64,000 bases of DNA. Origin: Defluviimonas salinarum (lineage in GTDB: Bacteria; Pseudomonadota; Alphaproteobacteria; Rhodobacterales; Rhodobacteraceae). The stretch covers positions 1 through 64,000 of the forward strand of contig NZ_JAPDOG010000015.1 of assembly GCF_026013545.1 (NCBI RefSeq), given 5' to 3'. The notes under the pieces are model-generated. The model was not told where the DNA came from, did no database searches, and worked only from the letters and a program-made list of their open reading frames with translations. The number at the start of each line of letters is the position of its first letter. Position 1 is the first letter of the stretch. A program made the position numbers and the translations under genes. Positions 20,293 through 29,300 of the stretch are shown piece after piece.

Positions 20293-20380
20293 GAAAAAAC
20301 TTGCGCATTAAGGTGACTATTGGCATTCGGGCGCAACTCAAGACAGGCCCAATCATTAGATCACTTGATTGATTTTTGGC

Positions 20381-20417
20381 ATATTTTGGGTTCTCAGAGA
20401 AGATTCGCCCAAAATAT
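20381..20417. repeat. 10-bp inverted repeat ATATTTTGGG / CCCAAAATAT
   Basis: Perfect arms at 20381-20390 and 20408-20417 flank a 17-base spacer, in an AT-rich stretch that stands out from the GC-rich surroundings. It lies about 410 bases upstream of mraZ and 220 bases from the mrp stop. It may be an operator; no regulator is recognised. Confidence 0.45.
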
Positions 20418-20635
20418 CGACATGGAATCGGAACCTGAGCTCGTCCCATGCATTCCCAGCTTTTTTCGAAGAAACTTCCGTTAGGTCAGGCCCGGCCGGC
20501 ACGCCTCATCGAGATTCCGTCGAAATTCGCGGATTCAGTCGCTTTACACGGCGAACGATTCGCTTTCGGCACCAGCCGAAACGCGATTTCCCATGAGATC
20601 CCGGCAGAACTCGGCCGGTCCCGTGATCTCCCGGA

Positions 20636-21703
20636 TCAGGCCATGCCGCCGGCAACAAGCCGGTGGGCGAGCCGGGCATAGGCTTCGGCTATCGGCCCCT
20701 CGCCCGAAGCGATCGGCGTGCCGCCGTCGCCCGCGAGCCGCACGTCGAGGCTGAGGGGGATCTCGCCAAGGAAGGGGACGCCAAGCTTCGCGGCCTCGGC
20801 CGCGACGCCGCCATGGCCGAAGATATGCGCCTCGTGCCCGCAATTGGGGCAAACATAGGTCGACATGTTCTCGATCAGGCCGAGGATCGGCGTCCTGAGC
20901 TTGCCGAACATGTCGATCGCCCGGCGGGCGTCGAGAAGTGCCACGTCCTGCGGGGTGGAGACGATGAGCGCGCCGGTGACATGGGACTTCTGGCAGAGCG
21001 TGAGCTGCACGTCGCCGGTGCCAGGCGGCAGGTCGACGATCAGCACGTCGAGCTCGCCCCAGGCGACTTGGCCGAGCATCTGCTGCAGCGCGCCCATCAG
21101 CATCGGGCCGCGCCAGACCACGGCCTCGTCCTCCTTCAGCATCAGGCCGATCGACATGAAGGTGACGCCGTGGGCCTTGAGCGGAACGATGGTCCTGCCG
21201 TCGGGCGAGGCGGGGCGTTTCGACACCCCCATCATGCGCGGCTGCGAAGGTCCGTAGATATCGGCGTCCAGGAGCCCGACCCGGCGGCCCTGGCGCGCGA
21301 GCGCGACCGCGAGGTTCGACGACACCGTCGACTTGCCGACGCCGCCCTTGCCGGATCCCACCGCGAGGATGCGGTCGACGCCGGCGATCCGCGCCGGGCC
21401 GGCCTGCGGCGTCGGGTGGCCGCCGATCTTGAGGCTCGGCGGCGCCTTTGGCGCCGGGCCATGTGCCGTCATCACAACAGAGACCGCGCCGACGCCGGGC
21501 AGCGCCTTCACGGCGGCCTCGGCAGCCTGCCGCAGCGGTTCCATCCGCCGCGCCATCTCGGGATCGGGAGCCTCGATCACGAACCGCACGGCATCGCCCT
21601 CGATCGAGAGCGCACGCACCAGATCGCGCGAGACGAGGTCGCCGCCATCGGGCAGCGTGAGGCGGCGGAGGGCGGCAAGGACGGTGTCGCGGCTGAGGCT
21701 CAT
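20636..21703 (-). CDS. apbC: Mrp/ApbC family iron-sulfur cluster carrier ATPase
   Basis: This is a P-loop ATPase that carries and delivers Fe-S clusters. The 355-residue product has an N-terminal MIP18/DUF59-like domain (about 1-80), then the deviant Walker A GSGKGGVGKST, the LLDADIYGPSQPRMMG switch, VDLPPGTGDVQLT, and the YVCPNCGH motif, whose two cysteines bind the bridging cluster. Length and domain order match bacterial Mrp. It stands alone, on the same strand as dcw but 663 bases upstream of mraZ. Confidence 0.94.
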   Translation of the reverse strand: MSLSRDTVLAALRRLTLPDGGDLVSRDLVRALSIEGDAVRFVIEAPDPEMARRMEPLRQAAEAAVKALPGVGAVSVVMTAHGPAPKAPPSLKIGGHPTPQAGPARIAGVDRILAVGSGKGGVGKSTVSSNLAVALARQGRRVGLLDADIYGPSQPRMMGVSKRPASPDGRTIVPLKAHGVTFMSIGLMLKEDEAVVWRGPMLMGALQQMLGQVAWGELDVLIVDLPPGTGDVQLTLCQKSHVTGALIVSTPQDVALLDARRAIDMFGKLRTPILGLIENMSTYVCPNCGHEAHIFGHGGVAAEAAKLGVPFLGEIPLSLDVRLAGDGGTPIASGEGPIAEAYARLAHRLVAGGMA

Positions 21704-21867
21704 CAGGTTCCCCTTCGTATCCGTGGAGCAATCTCACGGCCGGGGCGGCAAGGACAAGTGCCAAAGTCCGGCGGCGCGGCCGGTTCGGACAAGTTGCCGC
21801 AAGGGCAGGTAAAATCGCCGTGAAGTGCCATGCAATTGCTGCATGGCGGCAATGATTTCGTCAGGGA

Positions 21868-21896
21868 TTGTGCATCCGCAGCATGAGGTCCATCTA
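21868..21896 (+). promoter_or_regulatory. Candidate RpoH-type promoter of the DUF1127 / hairpin-array transcript
   Basis: TTGTGC at 21868-21873 and CCATCTA at 21890-21896 are separated by 16 bases. CCATnTA is the characteristic heat-shock sigma (RpoH) -10 box. A start near 21903 would give a leader of about 45 bases. In Rhodobacter sphaeroides the matching DUF1127-CcsR transcript is under RpoHI/RpoHII control, which fits. Confidence 0.6.
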
Positions 21897-21946
21897 GGGT
21901 CCAACAGCGGCGCAGATGGCGCCAATGATCCGAAAGAGGCACTACA

Positions 21947-22162
21947 ATGGCACATGCAACCGTTATCCGTGGCGTCGAGACCGGCCTTGCCGATCGCATC
22001 TCCGCCTTCTTCGCCGGCCTGCGCGACAGCCACCGGCGCTACAAGATGTACCGCCAGACCGTGAACGAGCTCCACGCGCTCACCGACCGCGAGCTGCACG
22101 ATCTCGGCCTGCACCGCTCGGCGATCGACTCGATCGCGCTCGAGGCGGCCTACGGCAAGTAA
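21947..22162 (+). CDS. DUF1127 small protein, host gene of the CcsR-like RNA array
   Basis: This 71-residue protein has a C-terminal DUF1127 arginine-rich domain: YKMYRQTVNELHALTDRELHDLGLHRSAI is typical, with the conserved L-x-x-L-x-D-R-E-L-x-D-[IL]-G-L-x-R core (about 42-60). AAAGAGG lies 7 bases before the ATG. In R. sphaeroides the equivalent small protein (CcaF1) is encoded on the transcript that is processed into CcsR RNAs and is reported to bind RNA. Here the hairpin array starts 10 bases after the stop codon, so one transcript is very likely. Confidence 0.9.
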   Translation: MAHATVIRGVETGLADRISAFFAGLRDSHRRYKMYRQTVNELHALTDRELHDLGLHRSAIDSIALEAAYGK

Positions 22163-22172
22163 GTTTCGCTTC

Positions 22173-22488
22173 CCGGGCTCTCTCCTCCTCCCCGAGCCCC
22201 GGAGCTTCGCGGCGACTTTCCTCCTCCCTGAAGTCGCCGCGTCCGATCGGGCCTGACAGGCCCAAAGAGTTGCGCCGGATCCCTCCTCCTCCCTGGATCC
22301 GGCGCCGTGAAATGCGGCGGTGGCCTCCTCCTCCCTGCCACCGCCGCATCTTCACCCTGATCGGCGGCCCACCCTCCCTCGGGCCGCTGGCGTGAAGATA
22401 GGCAGCACCCCTCCTCCTCCCTGGGTGCTGCCGGTCTTCACCGGAATGCAGCGGTCCCTCCCTCTCCCTCGGGACCGTGGTTGCGACT
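22173..22488 (+). ncRNA. CcsR/cuckoo-type RNA array: seven hairpins with CCUCCUCC-like loops
   Basis: Seven stem-loops follow the DUF1127 gene: 22173-22202, 22208-22241 (11 bp perfect), 22272-22305 (11 bp perfect), 22312-22349 (13 bp perfect), 22348-22399 (outer 8 bp, inner 7 bp), 22401-22432 (10 bp perfect) and 22452-22477 (7 bp). Stems differ in sequence, but loops are nearly constant: CTCCTCCTCCCT exactly in three, close variants in two, and degenerate CCCTCCC forms in the fifth and seventh. The loop is complementary to a Shine-Dalgarno GGAGG and equals the anti-SD core of 16S rRNA. This matches the CcsR RNAs (conserved CCUCCUCCC motif) and the related cuckoo RNA family, where each RNA has two such hairpins; here three or four RNAs may be cut from the transcript. 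Small extra hairpins without the motif lie at 22249-22263 and 22431-22444. Confidence 0.88.
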
Positions 22489-22516
22489 GGCGGCGCCCTT
22501 CCGGCGCCGCCTTTTT
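22489..22516 (+). terminator. Rho-independent terminator of the DUF1127 / CcsR-like transcript
   Basis: A perfect 9-bp GGCGGCGCC / GGCGCCGCC stem (22489-22497 and 22503-22511) with a 5-base loop is followed by TTTTT (22512-22516). It closes the hairpin array and marks the likely 3' end of the last RNA. Confidence 0.88.
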
Positions 22517-22540
22517 CGTTTCGGAAGATGATCCCGAGGC

Positions 22541-22561
22541 GGCCCCGTGCCGGGGCCATTT
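22541..22561 (+). terminator. Possible second terminator after the RNA array
   Basis: GGCCCCG (22541-22547) and CGGGGCC (22551-22557) form a 7-bp stem with a 3-base loop, followed by ATTTTCTT on the plus strand. It could back up the main terminator 25 bases upstream or limit convergence with the uvrD-type gene read from the other side. Confidence 0.4.
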
Positions 22562-22637
22562 TCTTCGTCTCGCCTGCGCGCTGGCGCGCTCCGGCTCGGG
22601 ACCGCCTCCGGCGGGGGTATTTCGGCAATGAAGAAGT

Positions 22638-24989
22638 TCAGAAGGGGATGTCGTCGGCCGCATCCGCGGAGACGATGAAGCTCGCCACGACATGCTTGGT
22701 GCCGGCCTTGTCGAAGGCGACCTCGAGCTTGTCGCCCTCTATGCCCTCGACGAAGCCGTAACCGAATTTCTGGTGGAAGACGCGGTCGCCCTCGGTGAAG
22801 GCCGAGACGGCGTCGAGGTCGATCACCACGTTGCGCGCCTCGCGCGGCTGGCTGACGGGGCGGGTCTGGCTGCGCTCCTGGAGCCGTTTCCAGCCCGGCG
22901 AGTTGTAGACATCGGCGCGCGCGGCGCGGTCCTCGATGCCAGCCGTCATTCCGGCGGCGCCATAGCCGCCGCCGTAGAGGCCGGGCGGGGTCAGGACCTC
23001 GACATGCTTCGCGGGCAGTTCGTCGATGAAGCGCGAGGGGAGCTGGCTTTGCCACTGGCCGTAGACCCGGCGGTTGCCGGCGAACGAGATCGTGCAGAGC
23101 TCCTCGGCACGGGTGATGCCGACATAGGCAAGGCGGCGTTCCTCCTCGAGGCCCCTGAGCCCGCTCTCGTCCATCGAGCGCTGCGAAGGGAAGAGCCCGT
23201 CCTCCCATCCCGGCAGGAAGACCACGGGGAATTCGAGGCCCTTCGCGGCATGGAGGGTCATGATCGTGATCTTCTCCTCGGCATCCTCGCTGTCGTTGTC
23301 CATGATCAGCGAGACATGTTCGAGGAAGCCTTGCAGATTGTCGAAGCTTTCCAGCGCCTTCACGAGTTCCTTGAGGTTCTCCAGCCGCCCCGGCGCTTCG
23401 GGCGTCTTGTCCGCCTGCCACATCGCGGTGTAGCCCGATTCGTCGAGGATCGTCTCGGCAAGGCGCACATGGTCGTAGTCAGGCGTCTGTGTGACCCGAT
23501 GCCAGCGGTCGACATTCTCGACGAAGGCGCGGAGTTGAGAGCCGCCCTTGCCGCCGATCTGGCCGGAGGCGACGCAGTAGCGCGCGCCTTCCAGCAGGCT
23601 CACGCCGTCCTCCCGCGCCTGGCGCTGGATCGTCTGCTGCGCCTTGTCGCCGAGGCCGCGCTTGGGCGTGTTCACCACGCGCTCGAAGGCGAGATCGTCG
23701 GCGGGCGAGACCGCGAGGCGGAAATAGGCCATCGCGTCGCGGATCTCGAGCCGTTCGTAGAAGCGGGGGCCGCCGATCACCCGGTAGGGCAGGCCGATCG
23801 TGAGGAAGCGGTCCTCGAAGGCGCGCATCTGGTGGGAGGCGCGGACGAGGATCGCCTGGGCGTCGAGGCTGCGCGGTTCCATGCCCCTTGAGCCGCGCTG
23901 GATGGCCTCGGCCTCCTCGCCGATCCAGCGCGCCTCTTCCTCGCCGTCCCAATGGCCGATGAGCCGCACCTTCTCGCCGCCCTGCGCCTCGGTCCAGAGG
24001 GTCTTGCCGAGGCGGCCGGCATTGGCCGTGATCAGGCCGGAGGCGGCGGCGAGGATATGTTCGGTCGAGCGGTAGTTCTGTTCGAGCCGGATCACCTGCG
24101 CGCCCGGGAAATCCTTCTCGAAGCGAAGGATGTTGCCGACCTCGGCGCCGCGCCAGCCGTAGATCGACTGGTCGTCGTCGCCGACGCAGCAGATGTTCTT
24201 GTGCTTGGCCGCGAGGAGGCGCAGCCAGAGATACTGGGCGACGTTGGTATCCTGGTATTCGTCGACGAGGATGTAGCGGAACCAGCGCTGGTATTGCTCC
24301 AGCACGTCGGGGTGCTGCTGCAGGATCGTCACGACATGCAGGAGAAGGTCGCCGAAATCGGTGGCGTTCAACGTCAGGAGCCGGGCCTGGTAGGCGGCGT
24401 AAAGCTCGGTTCCCATGTGGTTGAAGGCCGAGGCCTCGGACGAGGGCACCTGTTCGGGGCCCCAGGCGCGGTTCTTCCAGTGGTCGATGAGCCCGGCGAG
24501 CTGGCGCGCGGGCCAGCGCTTCTCGTCGATACTCGCCGCCGCGATGACCTGTTTCAGAAGGCGGATCTGGTCGTCGGTGTCGAGGATGGTGAAGTTCGAC
24601 TTCAGACCGACAAGCTCGGCATGACGGCGGAGGATCTTGACGGAGATCGAATGGAAGGTGCCCATCCAGGGCATCCCTTCCACGGTCTGCCCCATCAGCC
24701 GGCCGACGCGCTCCTTCATCTCGCGCGCGGCCTTGTTGGTGAAGGTCACGGCGAGGATCTCGTTCGGGCGCGCCTTGGCCCGCGCGAGAAGATGCGCGAT
24801 CCGCGCCGTCAGCGCGCGGGTCTTTCCGGTGCCGGCACCCGCGAGCATCAGGACCGGTCCGTCGAGCGTCTCGACCGCGGTGCGCTGCGCCGGGTTCAGC
24901 CCGTCGAGATAGGGTGCGGGCCGCGCGGCCATGGCGCGGGCGGAGAGGGAAGCGCCCTCGAAGGCGTCGCTGTCGTCGAAACTGCTCAT
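22638..24989 (-). CDS. uvrD: UvrD/PcrA-type superfamily 1 DNA helicase
   Basis: This is a 3'-5' DNA helicase acting in nucleotide excision and mismatch repair and in clearing replication forks. The 783-residue product has Walker A GAGTGKTRAL (about 50-59), the VDEYQDTN motif II, GDDDQSIYGWRGA motif III, LEQNYRST motif IV, TLHAAKGLEFPVVFLPGWEDG motif V and a Y-V-G-I-T-R-A-E motif VI, plus a PcrA/UvrD-like C-terminal tail (GDRVFHQKFGYG). ATG at 24989 (MSSFDDSDAF) is preferred to a longer frame with 35 unlikely extra residues. UvrD and PcrA cannot be told apart with certainty here. Confidence 0.95.
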   Translation of the reverse strand: MSSFDDSDAFEGASLSARAMAARPAPYLDGLNPAQRTAVETLDGPVLMLAGAGTGKTRALTARIAHLLARAKARPNEILAVTFTNKAAREMKERVGRLMGQTVEGMPWMGTFHSISVKILRRHAELVGLKSNFTILDTDDQIRLLKQVIAAASIDEKRWPARQLAGLIDHWKNRAWGPEQVPSSEASAFNHMGTELYAAYQARLLTLNATDFGDLLLHVVTILQQHPDVLEQYQRWFRYILVDEYQDTNVAQYLWLRLLAAKHKNICCVGDDDQSIYGWRGAEVGNILRFEKDFPGAQVIRLEQNYRSTEHILAAASGLITANAGRLGKTLWTEAQGGEKVRLIGHWDGEEEARWIGEEAEAIQRGSRGMEPRSLDAQAILVRASHQMRAFEDRFLTIGLPYRVIGGPRFYERLEIRDAMAYFRLAVSPADDLAFERVVNTPKRGLGDKAQQTIQRQAREDGVSLLEGARYCVASGQIGGKGGSQLRAFVENVDRWHRVTQTPDYDHVRLAETILDESGYTAMWQADKTPEAPGRLENLKELVKALESFDNLQGFLEHVSLIMDNDSEDAEEKITIMTLHAAKGLEFPVVFLPGWEDGLFPSQRSMDESGLRGLEEERRLAYVGITRAEELCTISFAGNRRVYGQWQSQLPSRFIDELPAKHVEVLTPPGLYGGGYGAAGMTAGIEDRAARADVYNSPGWKRLQERSQTRPVSQPREARNVVIDLDAVSAFTEGDRVFHQKFGYGFVEGIEGDKLEVAFDKAGTKHVVASFIVSADAADDIPF

Positions 24990-25092
24990 GGGTCGCAATC
25001 TAGCGGCAACGGGGTGCGAATAAAAGACGAGTTCACACTCTGTTCCAGAGCTTTCGCTGGACAAGCGGAGGGGTGGCGCGGCGTAGTTCGGC

Positions 25093-26229
25093 ATGGACCT
25101 GCACCAGCGTTACCCGGCGATTTCCGACCTCAAGGCCCGCGCGCGGCGGCGGATCCCGCATTTCGTCTGGGAATATCTCGACAGCGGCACCGGGACCGAG
25201 GCGACGCTGCGGCGCAACCGGGCAGAGCTCGACACGGTGCTCTTTCGTCCCTCGATCCTGCATGGCGAGTTCAACCCGGACCTGACGGCGCGGCTCTTCG
25301 GTCACGACTTCCCCCTGCCCTTCGGCATCGCCCCGGTCGGCATGTCCGGGCTGATCTGGCCCGACGCCGAACGCCTGCTCGCGGCGGCGGCGGGCAAGGC
25401 GGGGCTGCCCTATTCGCTTTCGACGGTCGCCAGCCAGACGCCAGAATTCGTCGCCTCGGCGCTCGGTCAACACGGATGGTTCCAGCTCTACCCGCCGCGC
25501 GACCCGGCGACCCGCACCGACATCCTGAGACGAGTGAAAGCGGCGGGATATTCGGCGCTGATCCTGACCGTCGACGTGCCTGTGACGAGCCGGCGCGAAC
25601 GTCAGGTTCGATCCGGTCTGACGCAACCGCCGAAAATCACCCCGAGGCTGCTGGCGCAGGTGGCACGTTGCCCGATCTGGGCAGCCGGCACGGTTCAACT
25701 GGGAATGCCCCGGATGCGGTTGATGGAAGACTATTCCGATGAGCGCGGGGTCCGCTCCTCCACGGCGCATATCGGATATCTCCTGCGCATCTCGCCCGAC
25801 TGGGACTACCTGAAGGCGCTGCGCGACGCCTGGGAGGGGCCGCTGATCGTCAAGGGGGTACTCAACGCCGACGACGCGGCGCGGCTTCAGGACGAGGGCG
25901 CCGACGCGATCTGGGTCTCGAATCACGCCGGCCGCCAGTTCGACGCCGCGCCTGCGACGATCGAGGCGCTGCCGGCGGTCCGCGCCGCGACCACGCTGCC
26001 GGTGATCTTCGACAGTGGCATCGAGGGCGGGCTCGACATTCTCAGGGCGCTCGCGCTTGGTGCGGATTTCGTGATGCTGGGGCGCGCCTGGCATTACGCG
26101 CTCGGCGCGCTCGGCGCGGCAGGTCCGGCGCATCTGGTGGAGATTCTGGCCCAAGACATGGCCACCAACATGGGCCAGATCGGCGCAAGGCAGCTTGCCG
26201 ATCTCGCCGGGTGTCTTCGAGGGCGATGA
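25093..26229 (+). CDS. FMN-dependent alpha-hydroxy-acid dehydrogenase (LldD-like)
   Basis: This 378-residue protein belongs to the L-lactate dehydrogenase / glycolate oxidase family, which oxidises 2-hydroxy acids with FMN. Seen: the N-terminal FVWEYLDSGTGTEATLRRN, APVGMSGLIWPDAE, LILTVDVPVTSRRERQVRSG, and VSNHAGRQFD with the catalytic histidine. Two spots differ from LldD: the usual SNHGGRQLD is SNHAGRQFD, and DSGI(R) is DSGIEGG, replacing an arginine that normally contacts FMN or substrate. The fold is clear but substrate is open; L-lactate is only one possibility. It is divergent from uvrD with about 100 bases between. Confidence 0.88.
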   Translation: MDLHQRYPAISDLKARARRRIPHFVWEYLDSGTGTEATLRRNRAELDTVLFRPSILHGEFNPDLTARLFGHDFPLPFGIAPVGMSGLIWPDAERLLAAAAGKAGLPYSLSTVASQTPEFVASALGQHGWFQLYPPRDPATRTDILRRVKAAGYSALILTVDVPVTSRRERQVRSGLTQPPKITPRLLAQVARCPIWAAGTVQLGMPRMRLMEDYSDERGVRSSTAHIGYLLRISPDWDYLKALRDAWEGPLIVKGVLNADDAARLQDEGADAIWVSNHAGRQFDAAPATIEALPAVRAATTLPVIFDSGIEGGLDILRALALGADFVMLGRAWHYALGALGAAGPAHLVEILAQDMATNMGQIGARQLADLAGCLRGR

Positions 26230-26390
26230 AAGTCGTTTTCGGCTTATTTGCTTCGCAATCACATAAGATAGTTTCGGCGCGGGCCATAGAGAGAACGAAA
26301 TGTTACCGGAATCTGACGATCCGGCAGCGAGGGGTATTGCGCCGCGCCGCAGCGCCCCTATTGTTCGCGCGCGCCACCGGAGGGGAACCG

Positions 26391-29300
26391 ATGACCGAAT
26401 TCCGCAAGATCCTTATTGCCAACCGTGGAGAAATCGCGATCCGCGTCATGCGCGCGGCGACCGAACTCGGCAAGCGCACGGTCGCGGTCTATGCCGAGGA
26501 AGACAAACTCTCCCTCCACCGCTTCAAGGCGGACGAGGCCTACCGGATCGGCGAGGGCATGGGGCCGGTCCAGGCCTACCTGTCGATCGCGGAGATCATC
26601 CGGGTCGCCAAGGAATGCGGCGCGGACGCGATCCATCCGGGCTACGGGCTTCTCTCGGAGAATCCCGAATTCGTCGAGGCCTGTGCGGCAAACGGCATCA
26701 CCTTCATCGGCCCGAAGGCCGAGACGATGCGGGCGCTTGGCGACAAGGCCAGCGCGCGGCGCGTGGCTGTCGCGGCCGGGGTTCCGGTCATCCCGGCGAC
26801 CGAGGTTCTTGGCGACGATTTCGACGCGATCAAGAAGGAAGCGGCCGAGATCGGCTATCCCCTGATGCTCAAGGCCTCCTGGGGCGGCGGCGGACGCGGC
26901 ATGCGCCCGATTACCAAGCCGGAGGAACTCGTCGAGAAGGTCCGTGAGGGCCGGCGCGAGGCCGAGGCCGCCTTCGGCAACGGCGAGGGGTACCTTGAAA
27001 AGATGATCCTGCGTGCGCGCCACGTCGAGGTGCAGATCCTCGGCGACCAGCACGGCTCGATCTATCACCTCTACGAGCGCGACTGCACCGTCCAGCGCCG
27101 CAACCAGAAGGTCGTCGAGCGCGCGCCCGCGCCCTACCTCACCGAGGCGCAGCGCACCGAGATCTGCGAGCTTGGCCGCAAGATCTGCGCCCATGTGAAC
27201 TACGAATGCGCGGGCACGGTCGAGTTCCTGATGGATATGGACACCGGCCAGTTCTACTTCATCGAGGTGAACCCCCGCGTCCAGGTCGAGCACACCGTCA
27301 CCGAGGAGGTGACCGGCATCGACATCGTCCAGGCCCAGATCAAGATCGCCGAGGGCAGGACCTTGGCCGAGGCGACCGGCGTGTCGCGGCAGCAGGACAT
27401 CCAGCTTAAGGGCCACGCGCTCCAGTGCCGGGTCACGACCGAGGATCCGCAGAATAACTTCATCCCCGACTACGGCCGCATCACCGCCTATCGCTCGGCG
27501 ACCGGCATGGGCATCCGGCTTGACGGCGGCACCGCCTATTCGGGCGGCGTCATCACCCGCTACTACGACTCGCTTCTGGTGAAGGTCACCGCCTGGGCGC
27601 CGACACCCGAGCAGGCGATCGCCCGGATGGACCGCGCGCTGCGCGAGTTCCGGATCCGCGGCGTCTCGACGAACATCGCCTTCGTCGAGAATCTCCTGAA
27701 GCACCCGACCTTCCTCAACGACACCTATACGACGAAGTTCATCGACACGACGCCCGGCCTCTTCAACTTCAAGAAGCGCCGCGACCGGGCGACGAAGATC
27801 CTGACCTATATCGCCGACATCACCGTGAACGGGCACCCCGAGACCGCCGGCCGGCCGAAGCCGGCGGCCGAGGTGCGCGCGCCGAAGCCGCCTGCGCTCC
27901 GGGCGGCCCCGGCCGCCGGCACCCGCAACCTCCTGGAGGAGAAGGGCCCGCAGGCAGTGGCCGACTGGATGGCGGCGCAGAAGAAGCTCCTGCTCACCGA
28001 CACCACGATGCGCGACGGGCACCAGTCGCTTCTGGCGACCCGGATGCGCTCGATCGACATGATCAAGGTCGCACCCGCCTATGCCGCGAACCTGCCCGAG
28101 CTCTTCTCTGTCGAATGCTGGGGCGGCGCCACTTTCGACGTGGCCTACCGCTTCTTGCAGGAATGCCCGTGGCAGCGGCTCCGCGACCTCCGGAAGGCGA
28201 TGCCGAACCTGATGACGCAGATGCTGCTGCGCGCCTCGAACGGAGTCGGCTACACCAACTACCCCGACAACGTGGTGCAGGAATTCGTCCGCCAGGCCGC
28301 CAAGACCGGGATCGACGTCTTCCGCGTCTTCGACAGCCTCAACTGGGTCGAGAACATGCGCGTCGCGATGGACGCAGTGGTCGAGAACAACAAGATCTGC
28401 GAGGGCACGATCTGCTACACCGGCGACATCCTGAACCCGGACCGCGCGAAGTACGACCTGAAGTACTACGTCGCGATGGGCAAGGAGCTGAAGGCCGCCG
28501 GTGCCCATGTCCTTGGCCTCAAGGACATGGCGGGGCTCCTGAAGCCCGCCTCGGCGCGGGTGCTCTTCACGGCGCTGAAGGACGAGGTCGGCCTGCCGAT
28601 CCACTTCCACACCCATGACACGAGCGGCATCGCCGGGGCGACGATCCTTGCCGCCGCCGATGCCGGCGTCTCGGCGGTCGACGCCGCGATGGACGCGTTC
28701 TCGGGCGGCACCTCGCAGCCCTGCCTCGGCTCGATCGTGGAGGCGCTCGCCCATACCGAACGCGATACCGGGCTCGATATCGGCGCGATCCGCCAGATCT
28801 CGAACTACTGGGAGGGCGTGCGCCACCAGTATGCCGCCTTCGAGTCGGGGCTCGAGGCGCCGGCCTCCGAAGTCTATCTGCACGAGATGCCGGGCGGCCA
28901 GTTCACCAACCTCAAGGCGCAGGCCCGCTCGCTCGGTCTCGAGGAGCGCTGGCACGAGGTGGCGCAGGCCTATGCCGACGCCAACCGGATGTTCGGCGAC
29001 ATCGTCAAGGTAACGCCGTCCTCCAAGGTCGTGGGCGACATGGCGCTGATGATGGTGGCGCAGAATCTCACCCGCGAGCAGGTGGAAGATGCGACCACCG
29101 ACGTCGCCTTCCCCGACTCGGTCGTCGACATGATGCGCGGCAATCTCGGCCAGCCGCCGGGCGGCTTCCCCGAAAGCATCATCCGCAAGGTGCTGAAGGA
29201 CGAGAAACCGAACACCGAGCGTCCGGGCAAGCACCTCAAGCCCGTCGACCTAGAGGCGACCCGCGCGTCTGTCACGAAGGAGCTCCTGGGCTTCGCCGTC

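Larger units (their letters stand above)
19973..20635. other. Intergenic region between mraZ and mrp
   Basis: The 663 bases hold no convincing gene. They contain the 13-bp inverted repeat, the candidate MraZ box and promoter, the ATATTTTGGG inverted repeat, and near mrp a small hairpin TTTCGGC-ACCA-GCCGAAA (20564-20581) that could end the mrp transcript but lacks a T-run. Confidence 0.7.

Noticed and set aside
22163-22488. Repeated CTCCTCCTCCCT units viewed as a CRISPR array
   Set aside because: Repeats are only about 12 bases, are loops of perfect hairpins with unrelated stems, and have uneven spacing; no cas genes are near.
26358-29234. Very long open frame (958 codons) on the minus strand opposite pyruvate carboxylase
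   Set aside because: It mirrors a conserved enzyme gene; high-GC codon use keeps the opposite strand free of stops. The product is His/Arg/Asp-rich without any domain.
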